A stretch of 54,233 nt of DNA from Bacilli bacterium PM5-9 (GTDB taxonomy: Bacteria; Bacillota_I; Bacilli_A; JAJDGJ01), in contig JARXZD010000009.1 of assembly GCA_029893765.1 (NCBI GenBank), positions 1-54,233 of the forward strand, read 5' to 3'. The position numbers and the translations under genes were made by a program. The notes below the pieces were generated by a model that had not been told where the DNA came from, searched no databases, and worked only from the letters and a program-made list of their open reading frames with translations. Shown one piece after another: positions 52,665-54,233 of the stretch. Every line of letters begins with the position of its first letter. Within the stretch, counting starts at the first letter, position 1.

Positions 52665-53747
52665 TTAAATTACAAAATCACTATTAGTTAGAGCATAGAT
52701 TGTGATTGCAAGTGATAAACTTTTATAAAATTCTAACTCACTTGAGTTTCTTTCTAATAATTCATGTGCTTTATTTACTCGATATCTGATTGTATTTTCA
52801 TGAACATACATTTCTTTAGCACATTTTTTGATATTACCTTCATATCTAACATAATTTATTAATGTATCTAATAATTGTTGATCATCAAAAACATCCATTA
52901 AGTAAGTATTCATGTATTTTTGGTAATCTTCATTTTGATAATTATCAATTACAACATATAGAAAATTTATTTCATTAAAAGTTACTATTGGCTGTTCTAA
53001 AAATTTAGCAAGTTTTAAGTTATCAATACTACGTTTTAATGCTATTTTCAAATCAATTTCTAAGTAGCTTATACCAATATAATAGTCATACCCTTTTAAA
53101 ATATCTTCAAAGTAACTTCGATAATATTCTAAACCTCGTGACATTGTTGCGAAAATAATATAGCTATCATAATATTCAAATATTTTTAAGTTAGCATTTT
53201 TTAATATAGATATATTAAACTCTTCACATACTTTTAAGGCAAAAATATAATGGTCTTCATTATCAATATTTAGTAATTCAAAAGCTTTTTGGTTAGTAAA
53301 GAAATCACTTAGAAGATTATCTATTACTTGTTGATAATAGTTAATTCTTTCAATCTTTTTTATTTCATATAATACTTCATATATAACATCTTCAAAAGTT
53401 AATTCATCATCATACATAAAAATAGGATAATTATGTTGTCTTGCTAAATGGTATACTTTTTCTGGTAATTTATCATAATATACTTTTTTTATTGCAATTG
53501 AACAAGTTTTCATTTCTATTAATTTTTTTATAATCTCATAGAATTTTTCTTCATCATTTTTAGCAACTAACATACTTGATATTAAAAACTCACTTTGATT
53601 AAAATCTTTTTCAACATTATCACTAATATCAAACTCGTAGTCTACTACACCAACATTAGTAACAACTGTATCTAAATTAGCATTTTCAATAACTAATTCC
53701 ATTTTACTTAACATTGTATTTTTTAATAAATCTCTTAACTTTAGCAT
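52665..53747 (-). CDS. PucR/CdaR-type transcriptional regulator
   Basis: Encodes 360 residues. The C-terminal ~60 form a PucR-type HTH (LLDTLINYVRYEGNIKKCAKEMYVHENTIRYRVNKAHELL, HTH_30). The N-terminal ~130 match the ligand-binding PucR region in layout (MLKLRDLLKNTML...), and the middle (about 150-270) resembles a GGDEF-like fold without its motif. Such regulators often respond to purine-catabolic or sugar-acid signals, but the effector is unknown here. AAAGGTAAAAAAAT precedes the ATG. It follows the DUF1904 gene by 13 bases. Confidence 0.8.
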   Translation of the reverse strand: MLKLRDLLKNTMLSKMELVIENANLDTVVTNVGVVDYEFDISDNVEKDFNQSEFLISSMLVAKNDEEKFYEIIKKLIEMKTCSIAIKKVYYDKLPEKVYHLARQHNYPIFMYDDELTFEDVIYEVLYEIKKIERINYYQQVIDNLLSDFFTNQKAFELLNIDNEDHYIFALKVCEEFNISILKNANLKIFEYYDSYIIFATMSRGLEYYRSYFEDILKGYDYYIGISYLEIDLKIALKRSIDNLKLAKFLEQPIVTFNEINFLYVVIDNYQNEDYQKYMNTYLMDVFDDQQLLDTLINYVRYEGNIKKCAKEMYVHENTIRYRVNKAHELLERNSSELEFYKSLSLAITIYALTNSDFVI

Positions 53748-53760
53748 ATTTTTTTACCTT

Positions 53761-54093
53761 TTAAAAACTTACTTTCTTTCCGTCTTCATAATACTTATCA
53801 ATATCAATTTCAATAAAATTTATCGCTGTTTCTTTAATTCCAATTTTATTTAAAGCATTATTTAAAATTCTAGCTACTTCCTGTTGAATGTTTTCACTTC
53901 TTTTAAACCATTCTACTCTTACATAACAAATATCACTTTTTATTTCATTATCAACGATTGTATGACTTTCTATACTATTATAGTTGAACCAATCTGTTGG
54001 ACATTCAACTATTTTTGCAATATCTTTTAATGTTTCTTTTGATACTTTTAATACTTCTTCTTTACTTAAATTATAAAAATTAAAAAATGGCAT
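53761..54093 (-). CDS. DUF1904 tautomerase-like protein
   Basis: Encodes 110 residues starting MPFFNFYNLS. The Pro after the initiator Met is the catalytic residue of the tautomerase/MIF superfamily, which favours the ATG at 54093 (8 bases after AAGGAG) over a GTG three codons upstream. VRVEWFKRSENIQQEVARILNNAL and the C-terminal KYYEDGKKVSF are DUF1904 marks. Natural substrate unknown. It is first in a unit with the PucR-type regulator. Confidence 0.8.
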   Translation of the reverse strand: MPFFNFYNLSKEEVLKVSKETLKDIAKIVECPTDWFNYNSIESHTIVDNEIKSDICYVRVEWFKRSENIQQEVARILNNALNKIGIKETAINFIEIDIDKYYEDGKKVSF

Positions 54094-54148
54094 ACACTTC
54101 ACTCCTTTATTAAGATTGTTATTATTATACCATAATCTTAAAAAAAGG

Positions 54149-54200
54149 AACTATAATATTAATTAGGGGGTAACCCTTAAAAGGTATTATAGTTTTTTTA
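54149..54200. terminator. Terminator-like hairpin with structured loop
   Basis: AACTATAATA (54149-54158) pairs with TATTATAGTT (54185-54194), followed by seven T. The 26-base loop holds GGGGGTAACCC, itself able to pair. It is probably the terminator of a rightward transcript beyond the window, or a bidirectional one. A leftward -10 (TATAAT, about 54125-54130) lies next to it. Confidence 0.55.
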
Positions 54201-54233
54201 CATTATAAAAGACAAAAACCTTTTTCCTTGTTA

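Overview
The window is a strongly AT-rich stretch of a low-GC Firmicutes chromosome. The gene families (Tdh/Kbl threonine catabolism, RocB-type peptidase, YkvI transporter, FNT channel, YtxH/DUF948 pair, AlaX, IspH, RibF/TruB pair), the clean AGGAGG-type ribosome binding sites and the TTG/GTG starts suggest an anaerobic gut bacterium of the Erysipelotrichia/Coprobacillaceae type. That placement is inference. UGA is an ordinary stop here. Four tRNAs (Cys, Leu, Gly, Arg) are present and no rRNA.

Layout. 1-5069: the end of an IS30-family transposase, then a leftward truB-ribF-VanY-like peptidase block and a rightward alpha/beta-hydrolase. 5176-22577: mainly metabolism, with tdh-kbl, ispH, lysS, a SulP permease, tRNA-Cys, a zinc-ribbon protein, tRNA-Leu, an MBL hydrolase, a decayed LysR gene, a gamma-glutamyl hydrolase-like amidotransferase, a RocB-like peptidase, a leftward ttcA-like/coaX/FNT operon, and catabolic threonine dehydratase. 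The tdh-kbl and threonine-dehydratase leaders share a 19-base identical element, so the two threonine-degrading routes may be co-regulated.

22692-32006: an integrated mobilizable element about 9.3 kb long sits in tRNA-Gly(UCC). It is bounded by an 18-bp direct repeat (att core) and carries paired GGCAATC arm-type repeats near both ends. Its leftward core is a small unknown gene, an FtsK/TcpA-like ATPase, a nested inverted-repeat region (candidate origin), a rolling-circle HUH Rep, a DNA-binding protein and a tyrosine integrase. An XRE repressor, a large secreted CAP-domain cargo protein and a lone shortened TnpB complete it. No type IV secretion genes are present, so it looks like an IME that would borrow another element's conjugation machinery.

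32184-54233: chromosome again. It holds tRNA-Arg, an RlmA-like methyltransferase, and a small promoter/leader/terminator unit with no downstream gene. Next comes a YkvI transporter plus class-III aminotransferase operon, preceded by a textbook leucine attenuator (18-aa leader peptide with five consecutive Leu codons). Further genes are a secreted amidase sharing its repeat domain with the mobile-element cargo, an MFS transporter, an orphan response regulator, MntP, stress-type membrane proteins and purC. A compact three-gene Phd/GNAT/ASCH cassette follows, then a P-type ATPase, an O-antigen-ligase-like protein, a rubredoxin-flavoprotein fusion, a formimidoylglutamase-like enzyme, AlaX, a double CDGSH protein, a 54-aa unknown, a PucR-type regulator and a DUF1904 tautomerase-like protein.

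The strongest leads are the leucine attenuator, the shared threonine leader, the Phd/GNAT/ASCH cassette, and the minimal IME with its origin-like structure.
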